Shown: piece by piece, positions 19,201-27,737 of the stretch
How positions within the stretch are numbered: the stretch's first letter is position 1
Layout: each line of letters opens with the position of its first letter
NCBI GenBank assembly: GCA_023639215.1
Contig: CP097899.1
Coordinates: forward strand, 3,468,001-3,532,000
Reading direction: 5' to 3'
Length of the DNA stretch: 64,000 nucleotides
Source: Candidatus Pristimantibacillus lignocellulolyticus
GTDB taxonomy: Bacteria > Bacillota > Bacilli > Paenibacillales > Paenibacillaceae
The notes under the pieces: model-generated
What the model was told of the DNA's origin: nothing
Seen by the model: only the letters and a program-made list of their open reading frames with translations
Databases searched by the model: none
Program-made: the position numbers and the translations under genes

Positions 19201-19595
19201 ATTTAGATTTCGATTTAATCGAGCTTGGTGAAGATGATTCTTCATCCAGATTATCTAAAGACTTATCTACTAAATCTGGTGGAGAAACACAAACGCCGTT
19301 TTATATTGCTGTTCTTGCGTCATTTATGCAGACGTATCGAGTAAAGGTTAGTGCTCATAACAATACACCGCGACTTGTTATCTTTGACGAGGGCTTTAGT
19401 AAAATGGACCACCAGCGTATCCAAGAAAGTATTAAACTCATTCGAAGCATGGGACTCCAACTCATTATTTCTGCACCAACCGAAAAAATTGCGGATATCG
19501 CACCATTAGTGGATCGCAACTTGATCGCAGTCCGAGTTGGGGAGCAGTCTGTCATTAAATCATTTGATCCTGCTGAAATTTTGGAAGGTGAGTAA
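16233..19595 (+). CDS. jetC: Wadjet JetC (SMC/MukB-like ATPase)
   Basis: JetC is the motor of Wadjet. This 1120-residue protein has Walker A GKNAAGKTTF at residues 30-39, long coiled-coil arms (about 220-420 and 620-780) flanking a hinge-like centre, and an ABC signature LSTKSGGETQ at about 1010. Walker B LVIFDEGFSKMD follows at about 1048-1059. All motifs for ATP hydrolysis are intact. The gene is coupled to jetB by ATGA overlap and ends two bases before the jetD ATG. Confidence 0.92.
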   Translation: MKLLNRVYIRHWHHIINQTIPFSMLNFLTGKNAAGKTTFIDALQFILIGDKRGSYFNKAANEKADRSLKGYLFELTGYNDNTSSYVYKREGKTFSTYLMAEFHDTKLDSFFTIGAVFDCYKDLDYEMRYVVFEDKLPDHAFTQNNKLMNLDMLKSYFQQNYPIQTWEMVESPERYQQLMKKLFGPIKSNFTELLRKAVPFSPIMNIKEFITHFVCNSQENIDIEHLRDNIRHYKILERQMIQIKKQIQQLEQIEEKYQEYLGYINQEHLHQYYLDQANVDKKKEAIERCLLAIHDNKEAIQLEEDHQRSLHSQIALKKLELSTLIESNASIESAWNNLNQRFTIAKMELTASESAKHKVENTIGLPLRKWKALIYEIRSYSSELSILSELENAVHHFSHNYENTPFAFKYEEINFLNNVMKDFLSEIRLEVASQVNQLNTLKQQFQTIETKLTSLRNGIKEYPELGVSVLRDEIIARLSKKYQEQVHISVFCELLKIKDPVWTDAIEGYLNTQKFHLIVDPKYFKDALNIYDEIKHEKKLYNIGLVDVKRIMAVHPRTIEGSLSEEIITDDPFARAYADFLLGQVMKAFHVNEFEKYNRAITPGCMLYQGYVARQLHPNSYKTPYIGRDAILVHIQQCEEQLDVLQTEMDHRNEKFRVYQVWSNREPWSTAELSSLFSTDSTIGYLQLAVLFVELKHKLEAVQSELLRFDQKELLNYQDEKQFLEARIQEMETIISDNDKKIGRLNLASETLAQQRIDGETAEIESRKLVELSYPLPWRTELGEPSYNEVLKKWGSLNKMISIIVPIMDEIRMNKKEGFDKVVQLRDQYRSDNKGCSLKYTDLTNDAWLNELNQLQDTALSSYEDKINLAKHRAQVQFQEDFISKLRANIENVRDEINDLNHSIANYPFGRNRYEFDMRPNPQYIEFYKMIMDDLLVQGFTLFSYEFMDKHAEAVDSLFKQILDTGEDYSPEHLKKLEENLAKFVDYKTYLDFDLIELGEDDSSSRLSKDLSTKSGGETQTPFYIAVLASFMQTYRVKVSAHNNTPRLVIFDEGFSKMDHQRIQESIKLIRSMGLQLIISAPTEKIADIAPLVDRNLIAVRVGEQSVIKSFDPAEILEGE

Positions 19596-19597
19596 AC

Positions 19598-20827
19598 ATG
19601 AACTTCGCTAAAGATATACTAAATGAATTAATCAACAAGTATAATAACAGCTTTCACCGCAAAGGCAGTGCAAAGATTAATCGTAGAATTAAATACGAGT
19701 TTACTGAGACTGGTCTTCCTGAGTATTTCCGCGATGGGCTCCAGAATCAAAGAGATATTATCAACCACGAAATGATTATATTAACTGGGATGGATTTTAT
19801 TTCGATAGATTGGGTCTATGACAATCAAATTATCAATGCAGTGTATTTAAACATTGAAAAATCTGATCGTGTTTGCGAATGGTTGGGTAGACCGAAGATG
19901 AGTACAATAATCGAGGAGCGGACTGTTTGGTTTACGCAGCTAGCATCCAAGTTGGAAGGGACTTGGATGCTAGGTTTCGCACAGGATTGTTTGTCCAAAC
20001 TTAACAAACAAGACCTACCTAGTGTTGCTCATGATCTATCATTGCTGCAACTACTTGAAAAAGCTTTGGTAGGATTAAAAGACAAAGGTGAGGAGTCCTT
20101 ACCTGAAAGGCTATTTAGTAAAAAGTACTTGGGAGATAGTAAAATTTTTGAGAGGCATTTACGGAATAGAGTTATATCTCTTTATAAGAAATATTCTGGC
20201 CAAGTTTATGATTGGGAAGTAGATGTTCATGTCCTTGAAGAATTAGGGATCGAAACATCCAATGAAGAGCCTCAGGTTATTGGAAACATTGTATATGAAC
20301 TAAACGAGAACCGTATCGATTTAAGTCTTTTTCATTATGGAATTGGCTTGAATAAGCAAATGATTCGGGTTGGGAAAATCTTAGATGTGAAAGCTGATCA
20401 ATTACTCATTATTGAAAATAAAGCTGTATATCTGGAGTATATCAAAAAACATAAAAAGAATAACGAGGTAGTTGTCTATGTTGGAGGTTTTCCAGGAGTA
20501 TATAAAAGAATACTATTAATGCAGATTTACAACTCCGCTACTCATAACAGAACTGATTTCAAATCATTCTTTTGGGGGGATATTGATCTCGGGGGGTTCA
20601 ATATTTTCATTCATATTCGCGAGAGGGTCATACCTGATTTGCAAGCCTACAATATGAACAAGGATATTTTTCTTAAATATAAATACTACGCTGAACCGAT
20701 AGACATCACGTATAGAACTAAGTTATCTCGCATGGTGGGAGATCTACGCTATGAAACTTTTCAACCAGTCCTAGAAGTTATGCTTAAAGAAGGCCTACGT
20801 TTAGAACAAGAAGCGCAGCTTCTTTAA
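19598..20827 (+). CDS. jetD: Wadjet JetD (DUF3322/DUF2220, TOPRIM nuclease)
   Basis: JetD is the topoisomerase VI-like nuclease that cuts DNA held by JetABC. In this 409-residue protein the C-terminal TOPRIM region shows YVGGFPGVYKR near 291 and an Asp-x-Asp metal site in FFWGDIDLGGFNIF at about 325-336. The N-terminal winged-helix DUF3322-type region precedes it. The gene starts two bases after jetC and is the last of the Wadjet operon. All four subunits are full length, so the system appears functional. Confidence 0.9.
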   Translation: MNFAKDILNELINKYNNSFHRKGSAKINRRIKYEFTETGLPEYFRDGLQNQRDIINHEMIILTGMDFISIDWVYDNQIINAVYLNIEKSDRVCEWLGRPKMSTIIEERTVWFTQLASKLEGTWMLGFAQDCLSKLNKQDLPSVAHDLSLLQLLEKALVGLKDKGEESLPERLFSKKYLGDSKIFERHLRNRVISLYKKYSGQVYDWEVDVHVLEELGIETSNEEPQVIGNIVYELNENRIDLSLFHYGIGLNKQMIRVGKILDVKADQLLIIENKAVYLEYIKKHKKNNEVVVYVGGFPGVYKRILLMQIYNSATHNRTDFKSFFWGDIDLGGFNIFIHIRERVIPDLQAYNMNKDIFLKYKYYAEPIDITYRTKLSRMVGDLRYETFQPVLEVMLKEGLRLEQEAQLL

Positions 20828-20947
20828 TATATTTCATTGATGATAATTAGAATAATTAGTATCTGTTAAAAAACAATTGAAGATATAAAAGTAGAAACAA
20901 TAAATAAGAAACATGGTAATAAATAAATAATTGGGAGGCGTTCTATA

Positions 20948-21832
20948 ATGTCTTTAAAAATAACTGATATAGAAAAATGGCTTAGAGAAGACAGGAGTCA
21001 CACAGTCGATCCTAATTACTATCATCTTATGCTGAAAGAAGAACCGAGTGATCGTGCTTTAATTATTAAGCAGCTAAAAAAGTTGTATTACGAAGCTCAT
21101 GAAGACTATAGACGTCATTTTCGTTCTCTCATGAGGTATTCATTAGACCCGTTAAATCCTTCGGATGAGAAAGATCCCGCCTACGGGTATCCAGAATTAT
21201 TGGACATGACTACATTAAAAGGGTATTTCGGTGAAGTTTTTGGGGCTATTATAGCAGAAAATTTTGCCCCATTTAATGAGAAAACATGGAAGGTTCCCGC
21301 TTTCTTTTTTCGCAATCATCACCAAGCTTTCGATGCTCTTGAAAAATATAAAAGAACAGGAAAAATAAAAAAAGCTACTATGGGGCGAACAGGCGATGAC
21401 TGTCTGGCTTTTGTAATGGATACTAAGGGTTCAATCAAGAAAGTACTGTTCTGTGAAGCCAAATGTTCAGCAGCCCACAAGAAAACGCTAGTAGATGATG
21501 CTTATGAAAAAATAAGTGATTCAATGCCTATTCCAGTTGAAACATTGAGAATTATCGATATTCTCGAAGACTATGATGATGAGGAATCGGCAAAATGGGT
21601 AATTGCATTACGTCAACTATATTTAGAAGATAAACCTAGTTGTGAAAGGTTTGATCTGATTAGTTATATTTGTGGTCAACATCCAATAAAAACGAAGACT
21701 TGGATTTCTAATAATAAGATCTCTCCTTTATACACAGGAGGGCGTAAGTTAAAGGTAGTCGAATCGCATTTATTTGATATTGATACATTCATTTGTGAAA
21801 TATACGAAAAGGCGGTAGTTAGTAAACCATGA
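20948..21832 (+). CDS. hamA: Hachiman HamA (DUF1837-type nuclease)
   Basis: HamA is the effector nuclease of Hachiman, released from HamB to degrade DNA when HamB senses damaged or single-stranded ends. The catalytic set of a PD-(D/E)XK fold is visible: Gly149-Asp150-Asp151 (RTGDDCLAFV) and Glu170-Ala-Lys172 (FCEAKCS). The 294-residue size fits HamA/AbpA proteins. The ATG has a TGGGAGG site. It follows Wadjet by 120 bases, room for its own promoter, and overlaps hamB by four bases. Confidence 0.85.
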   Translation: MSLKITDIEKWLREDRSHTVDPNYYHLMLKEEPSDRALIIKQLKKLYYEAHEDYRRHFRSLMRYSLDPLNPSDEKDPAYGYPELLDMTTLKGYFGEVFGAIIAENFAPFNEKTWKVPAFFFRNHHQAFDALEKYKRTGKIKKATMGRTGDDCLAFVMDTKGSIKKVLFCEAKCSAAHKKTLVDDAYEKISDSMPIPVETLRIIDILEDYDDEESAKWVIALRQLYLEDKPSCERFDLISYICGQHPIKTKTWISNNKISPLYTGGRKLKVVESHLFDIDTFICEIYEKAVVSKP

Positions 21833-24800
21833 ATGCTGACAATAAATATCCTATAAAAGAATTACGGGAATTTCAAGAGAAGTTTGCGAGTGAGAAGTTG
21901 TTACCTAACTTTGCAAAATTATATAGTCATCACACAAGACTAAATTACCAGCAATCAGGTCTTTTAGGTTGGAATGGGACATCGGAATTTAATAATAGAA
22001 TAAATGATGCAATTAAACTCATTGATGTAGGATTATTTGATAAAAAACACAATGGCACCAATTGGAGAAGTACTTTGCGACGGGCAGGTGAGGTTCTTGA
22101 GTGGCTCTCTCATCCTGATCTTAATACAGAAAAATATCCAACGAGATTTCTTTCTGCCGCTTCATACCAGCTTGCAGGTTATCCTGCAATGGCAACTGGT
22201 TTATTAAATGCTGAAAATTTTGATTTTGAAGATTCAGATATTCTGAGGTCGTTGCTGTCAGCTGATTTTCCTCAATTGGATATGTATTTGCATGATTATT
22301 GGAGTGAAGAGATAGGGCTAGATACTCAGTCTATCCATGAAGAAATGCTCATCAAGGAGTTAATAAGATCGCTCGGTGTACTTAACATGTACATGCGCTG
22401 GGGCGAAGAATCTAGAATTTCAATCGCTCAAGAAAAATTAAAAGCTATCAGTAAGTTACAAACACACCATGAAGATCCGATGTCCTGGCTACTTTCCAAA
22501 TTATGTTCAGAATTATTTGAAGAATATTATAAAAACTCACTTCGTGATCAAGTGAAAAGCTTAAAGTCTTTAATAACAACTGAGGGAGATAAAGCATTAG
22601 ATAAATATTTGCGTAATAGTTATTTGGGAAAAAAGTCTTTAGTATGGAGTTCTCAAATTAAAGGGATTCAACAATTACTAGAAAACAAATCCTTTGCTTT
22701 GTGTACTCCAACTGGTACAGGAAAAACTACAATTGCTGAGCTTGCAATAATCATGAGTTTGTTTAAGCCAAATGAGTTCGATGAAGATTCAAAGTGGATC
22801 GAAGAACTGCTGGGAGATTCTCTGCCATCGGCTATTGCTATATACCTAGTTCCTTCGAGGGCACTAGCAACTGAAGTTGAAATAAAACTGAATACGGTAT
22901 TTAAAGATATTAGTGATAGACCAGTGAAAGTCACAGGACTATATGGTGGAATTGATTGGGGACCTACAGATGCTTGGATAACTTCAAATGAAAAAACTGT
23001 ATTAATTTGTACTTATGAGAAAGCTGAGGCACTAATACGGTTTTTAGGCCCGCTGTTTTTGTCCAGAGTATCATTAGTTGTCATAGATGAGGCACATTCT
23101 ATACAATTTGATGGAAAATATGAGAGTCTTATTAGTTCAGATAATCGCTCACTTAGATTAGAGGCTCTCTCTAACCGTTTAGTTATGCATCTCGATGAAA
23201 AAAATTCAAAGGTTATCGCATTATCCGCCGTAGCTGCAGGTGGATCAGATACATTAGCACAATGGGTTAGTGGAAGCCAAAATGCACAGGCTGAAGCAAC
23301 TTCTTATCGTAGTACTCGTCAATTAATTGGTAGATTAGAATGGAGTAAGACAGGAAATTATAGAATTCTCTATGATATCATGAATGGTTCAGACTTGAAA
23401 TTTGAGAGAACACTTGACGAAGAGAATGTTCCTTTTATACCTAGACCCTTCACCCCATTTCCAATAAGGTACTCTGAGATCCCTAAAATGTTTACAGGAA
23501 AGGGTCCCTCTAAAAAACTAAGACCATATCTATTTTGGGCTGCTATTCAAATGGCAAAGAAAGACGCTCTAGGTAACCATAGTTCTGTGTTAATATCCGT
23601 CACACAATTTATTAGTGGGTATGCACAGGATTTCTTATATACTCTTGAAAAACTTTTGAAAAAAATTGAAATACCCGAATTTTTTAACGAGCCCACTCAG
23701 GAATCAAATAAACAGTTATGGGAGAAGTGTCTTCGTTCATGTGAGGATTACTTTGGTAACAGTTCAGTGGAGTATAAATTGTTGAAAAAGGGAATTGTAG
23801 TTCACTATGGAAATATGCCAGGTTTGACTGCCCGTTTACTAGTGGAGGTGATCAATAAAAAAATTGTTTCAATTGTCCTTGCAACTTCAACATTATCTGA
23901 GGGGATTAACTTACCATTTGAAACAGTGATAATTCCTACGGTGATTCGAAATCAGGAACTTTTGCCTATTAAGGAGTTCTCCAATTTAGTTGGTAGGGCA
24001 GGAAGACCTGGTGTTGCAACAGAGGGAAGGACTTTGGTTATGTTAGAAGATAATCCTCATGACTGGGGAGATAGACAGCCCGCTGTGAATTATTATACTA
24101 TTTTAAATCAGTTACATAATTTGGAGGGTAATGTCTCTTCAGCAAAAAGTCCTATTGCTGAATTATTAAGAGAACTTGAAAGCAAATGGAATATTGCCTT
24201 TAATTCTAACGATAAGAAGCAGTTTATGAAGTGGCTTGAAGAAACAGTTCCTTTAAAAGATGAAGATAATCTAACCATTAATCTTTCATCTGAGGAACTG
24301 CTTGATACACTTGATGGAATTCTTATATCTGCAATTGTAGAGCTTGAATTAATTGAGGAAAAAACAATTTCATTATCTGATCTCGAAGCAAAGCTACAAG
24401 GCATTTGGAGAAAGAGTTATGCATATTTTGCATCAGTAGAAAGAGAGTATTTAGAAAAAGTTTTTTTGAAACGGGGATTATCCATTCAAAGTAACATATA
24501 CCCCAATTTTGTAGATAGAAGGAAAATATACCGAACTAGCCTTTCACCAAGATTTGCAAATGAATTGATATCTTTAATGCCTACTATAAAAATGCACTTA
24601 TCTAATGGTGTTAATTATCATGGGTGGGATACAGATAAAAGATTAGGATTTATTTTAGAATCAGCTAGCATCCTCTTTTCATTAAAAAAATTTCACGTAA
24701 AAGAGTCCGTAGGTAGTGGAAAGGATCCGGCTACTATGGAAGAAGTGCTTCGGTGGTGGTTAATTCCGGATCAAACAGTAAGCAAACCCAAATCTACTCA

Positions 24801-25407
24801 ACTTTCTCAATGGGTTAAATATATTAATAGTAGCTTTACTTATCAGTTCAATTGGGGAATAGGTACTGTTATTTCTTTAATCTTGGATGAATTACATGAC
24901 GGGAGAATCATCCCAACACGATTAGAAGATTGGACTGACTCTGGATTACCTTGGATTATTTTTTGGTTCAAGGAAATGATTACTTGGGGGACCTTAGATC
25001 CAGTTGTTGCGTACTTACTAGCTCGTGGTGTTTGTGATACTCGCAAAGATGCTCTAGAACTTGCAACGCAGTACTATGTTTTTGCAAGTGAACTTGATGT
25101 TGACGTTTATAATGCTGTTGTTATTCGTGATTGGGTTATACTTCAAAATATTAAATCTTCTAAAGAAAATATTATATTGATGGACGATATCCCCGTACAT
25201 CTTATAAGGGATTTCACGAACCAATCTACCGTTGAATGGTTGGTGTACCCCATTTTCAGAGAAGATAAATTAATTTGGATTGATCCCGCAGGATATGAAC
25301 TTGCATATAGCTTTCTGCCGACTAATGCATTATTGGAAATCAGTAAGATAGATTATATTTTGAATTATAAAGAAAAAATTGTAAGAGTAAAAAAATATAT
25401 TGAGTAG
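21829..25407 (+). CDS. hamB: Hachiman HamB (superfamily 2 DNA helicase)
   Basis: HamB is the sensor and motor of Hachiman. This 1192-residue protein carries the SF2 motifs in order. Motif I is TPTGTGKTT (residues 293-301) and motif II is DEAH (420-423). Motif V is ATSTLSEGINLPFE (near 690) and motif VI is NLVGRAGRPG (near 722), with the GRAGRPG form seen in Ski2-like helicases. The N-terminal 270 residues lack helicase motifs and probably hold HamA. The gene starts inside hamA (ATGA overlap). Confidence 0.87.
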   Translation: MNADNKYPIKELREFQEKFASEKLLPNFAKLYSHHTRLNYQQSGLLGWNGTSEFNNRINDAIKLIDVGLFDKKHNGTNWRSTLRRAGEVLEWLSHPDLNTEKYPTRFLSAASYQLAGYPAMATGLLNAENFDFEDSDILRSLLSADFPQLDMYLHDYWSEEIGLDTQSIHEEMLIKELIRSLGVLNMYMRWGEESRISIAQEKLKAISKLQTHHEDPMSWLLSKLCSELFEEYYKNSLRDQVKSLKSLITTEGDKALDKYLRNSYLGKKSLVWSSQIKGIQQLLENKSFALCTPTGTGKTTIAELAIIMSLFKPNEFDEDSKWIEELLGDSLPSAIAIYLVPSRALATEVEIKLNTVFKDISDRPVKVTGLYGGIDWGPTDAWITSNEKTVLICTYEKAEALIRFLGPLFLSRVSLVVIDEAHSIQFDGKYESLISSDNRSLRLEALSNRLVMHLDEKNSKVIALSAVAAGGSDTLAQWVSGSQNAQAEATSYRSTRQLIGRLEWSKTGNYRILYDIMNGSDLKFERTLDEENVPFIPRPFTPFPIRYSEIPKMFTGKGPSKKLRPYLFWAAIQMAKKDALGNHSSVLISVTQFISGYAQDFLYTLEKLLKKIEIPEFFNEPTQESNKQLWEKCLRSCEDYFGNSSVEYKLLKKGIVVHYGNMPGLTARLLVEVINKKIVSIVLATSTLSEGINLPFETVIIPTVIRNQELLPIKEFSNLVGRAGRPGVATEGRTLVMLEDNPHDWGDRQPAVNYYTILNQLHNLEGNVSSAKSPIAELLRELESKWNIAFNSNDKKQFMKWLEETVPLKDEDNLTINLSSEELLDTLDGILISAIVELELIEEKTISLSDLEAKLQGIWRKSYAYFASVEREYLEKVFLKRGLSIQSNIYPNFVDRRKIYRTSLSPRFANELISLMPTIKMHLSNGVNYHGWDTDKRLGFILESASILFSLKKFHVKESVGSGKDPATMEEVLRWWLIPDQTVSKPKSTQLSQWVKYINSSFTYQFNWGIGTVISLILDELHDGRIIPTRLEDWTDSGLPWIIFWFKEMITWGTLDPVVAYLLARGVCDTRKDALELATQYYVFASELDVDVYNAVVIRDWVILQNIKSSKENIILMDDIPVHLIRDFTNQSTVEWLVYPIFREDKLIWIDPAGYELAYSFLPTNALLEISKIDYILNYKEKIVRVKKYIE

Positions 25408-25558
25408 AAATTGAATAGTGCTAGCAGTTGATCTGCTAATAAACATAAATTGTAAATTTGTGGCTTGTTAATGTATACAAGAGATATAGTACAGAAGATA
25501 AAGTGCAAATTTAGATTGTGGGTTTCGAATGAAATAATGTACTAAAAAGCATATTTTG

Positions 25559-25614
25559 AATGTAACATTACAAACTGAGGGTTCTATTTTTTAACTTAGC
25601 GGCTTTGTTACATT
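25559..25614. repeat. Inverted repeat in the Hachiman-Gabija spacer
   Basis: AATGTAAC (25559-25566) and GTTACATT (25607-25614) form a perfect 8-bp inverted repeat around 40 bases. The 278-bp spacer between hamB and gajA holds no other recognised feature, and the region must contain the gajAB promoter. It may be an operator or the stem of a small structured RNA. Confidence 0.3.
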
Positions 25615-25685
25615 GCCCCATGGCTCTGTCCTACCGAAATATTCATCAGTTATTATTTAATATCCATTAGAGGGGACTTAAAAAT

Positions 25686-27737
25686 ATGTATATATCAAAA
25701 ATTGGAATAGAAAATTTTCGTAATTTCAAAAGCAAAGAAATACAATTTAATGATGGTGTAAATGTTATTATCGGTCATAATAATGCAGGTAAAACAAACT
25801 TAATAAAAGCGTTAGCTTTGGTACTTGATTCTCAAGGAACAAAAAGATTAGATATTGATGACTTTAATAAACATATTTCATTGGATGAACTTAAAGTGAA
25901 TCCACCTAAAATTAGTATTACTGTTACCCTTAATCAAAGTGTGGATGAAGATCTAAATTCAGATGATTTGGCGACAGTTGGAAATTGGCTTATTAGATTA
26001 GAGGAGCCATATGAAGCATCATTGACATATGAGTTTTTTCTTCCTGAAAAAGAGAAAGATAATTATTTGGCGGCTATTATAACGACCACAGATATAGATA
26101 TGGCATGGAAAATTATAAAGCATGATTATATTAGACTTTACGTTCATAAAATATGGGGAGGAAATACTGTAACACAAACAGTTGCTGATAACGAATCATT
26201 GTTGAAATTCGATTTTCAATTTTTAGAAGCTATACGTGATGTTGAAAGAGATATGCTCAGTGGTAAAAATACATTACTAAGAAGTGTACTAGACTTTTTT
26301 ATGGATTATGAAATAAAATCCGATGTTGTTAAGCTGGAGGAAGATAAAAAAGCAGAAATTAAAAAGAGAAAACAAGATTTTAATGATAATGCAGTTGAAT
26401 TACTTAAGGAGCTTCAAACAAGAATGAAAGAAGGTAAGAATAAAATCTTATCATATGCTAGAGATACAGGTGCTTCTTTTAATAAGGCTACACCTAATTT
26501 TGAAGGAAGCATATCCGATGTTGAGATGTTCTCTGCATTTAAATTAATATTAGAGTATGGAACTGGTATGAAAATACCTGCAACTCATAATGGCTTGGGA
26601 TATAATAACTTGATATTTATGTCTTTACTTTTAGCGAAGATGCAAGTTAATGCAGATGGTAAATATTTGGGGAGTAACGCTAAAGTGTTTCCTATTTTGG
26701 CTATTGAAGAACCTGAAGCCCATTTGCATCCTTCAATGCAACATCAACTTCTGAAATTTTTGAAAAAAAATAAAACGGAGAAAAAAGTAAGACAAATTTT
26801 TGTCACTACTCATTCAACACATATTACATCCTCAGTATCTTTGGATGAGATGATTTGCTTGCACAATGAAGCAGGAGAAACATCAGTAGGCTACCCTGGT
26901 AAAGTTTTTCCTTCAGATGGAAAGAGTAAGAAGTATGTTCAACGATTCTTAGATGCGACTAAATCCGACATGCTATTTGCGCAAAAGGTGATTTTAGTGG
27001 AAGGTATAGCAGAACAATTACTTCTTTCGATATTCGCAAGATATGAAGGTGTGTCATTAGAGGAAAATCACGTCACAGTAATAAATGTTGGTGGCAGATT
27101 TTTTGAACATTTTTTGTATTTATTTAATGGTGAAAATCCAAATACATTAAACAAGAAAATTGTCTGTCTGACGGATAGAGATCCAGAAAGACAAATATCT
27201 ACAGGTGGTAGATTCAATAAATGTTATCCTTTTGAGTATCGTCAAGTTAACGATATTTATAATTATCAAAACAACCCAAGTTCAAATATATATCCTGTCA
27301 CAAATACAACAACTAATATTGTTGTTTATAGTCAACAAGAAAATTATGGTAAGACTTTTGAGTATGATTTAATTTTACATAATCCTACTCTTGAATTATT
27401 GATAACAGAATCAATGAGTAATCAGTCTGAAATTAAAGAACTTATGACACTTTTTAGGGAAAATAGCAACATTACTAGCTACTTTGATAAACTAAGAGAC
27501 AGTGATGAAAACAAACGTATTATTGAAAGTGTTACTAGAAATACTTCGTTTACACATGATCAGAAATGTAGAGCGATAATAGCAGCTCGATATCTAAATT
27601 CTGTCGGGAAAGGGGAAAACGCACTGGAATTAGCATATACCTTAGAAGAAAATCTGAATAAAGTAGGAACATCTGAGTACAAAGAGTTTATAGTTCCTGA
27701 TTATATCAGACAAGCCATTGCGTGGATAAGCCAATGA
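25686..27737 (+). CDS. gajA: Gabija GajA (OLD-family ATPase-TOPRIM nuclease)
   Basis: GajA nicks phage DNA when nucleotides become depleted. The N-terminal ABC/AAA15 ATPase has Walker A GHNNAGKT (residues 30-37), Walker B AIEEPEAH (339-346) and a switch histidine in FVTTHST. The C-terminal TOPRIM domain shows Glu439 (VEGIAEQ) and Asp497-x-Asp499 (LTDRDPE). The product, 683 residues, is longer than the founding GajA of about 580, with extra sequence mainly at the C-terminus. It overlaps a UvrD-like gene by four bases, which is the Gabija arrangement. Confidence 0.87.
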   Translation: MYISKIGIENFRNFKSKEIQFNDGVNVIIGHNNAGKTNLIKALALVLDSQGTKRLDIDDFNKHISLDELKVNPPKISITVTLNQSVDEDLNSDDLATVGNWLIRLEEPYEASLTYEFFLPEKEKDNYLAAIITTTDIDMAWKIIKHDYIRLYVHKIWGGNTVTQTVADNESLLKFDFQFLEAIRDVERDMLSGKNTLLRSVLDFFMDYEIKSDVVKLEEDKKAEIKKRKQDFNDNAVELLKELQTRMKEGKNKILSYARDTGASFNKATPNFEGSISDVEMFSAFKLILEYGTGMKIPATHNGLGYNNLIFMSLLLAKMQVNADGKYLGSNAKVFPILAIEEPEAHLHPSMQHQLLKFLKKNKTEKKVRQIFVTTHSTHITSSVSLDEMICLHNEAGETSVGYPGKVFPSDGKSKKYVQRFLDATKSDMLFAQKVILVEGIAEQLLLSIFARYEGVSLEENHVTVINVGGRFFEHFLYLFNGENPNTLNKKIVCLTDRDPERQISTGGRFNKCYPFEYRQVNDIYNYQNNPSSNIYPVTNTTTNIVVYSQQENYGKTFEYDLILHNPTLELLITESMSNQSEIKELMTLFRENSNITSYFDKLRDSDENKRIIESVTRNTSFTHDQKCRAIIAARYLNSVGKGENALELAYTLEENLNKVGTSEYKEFIVPDYIRQAIAWISQ

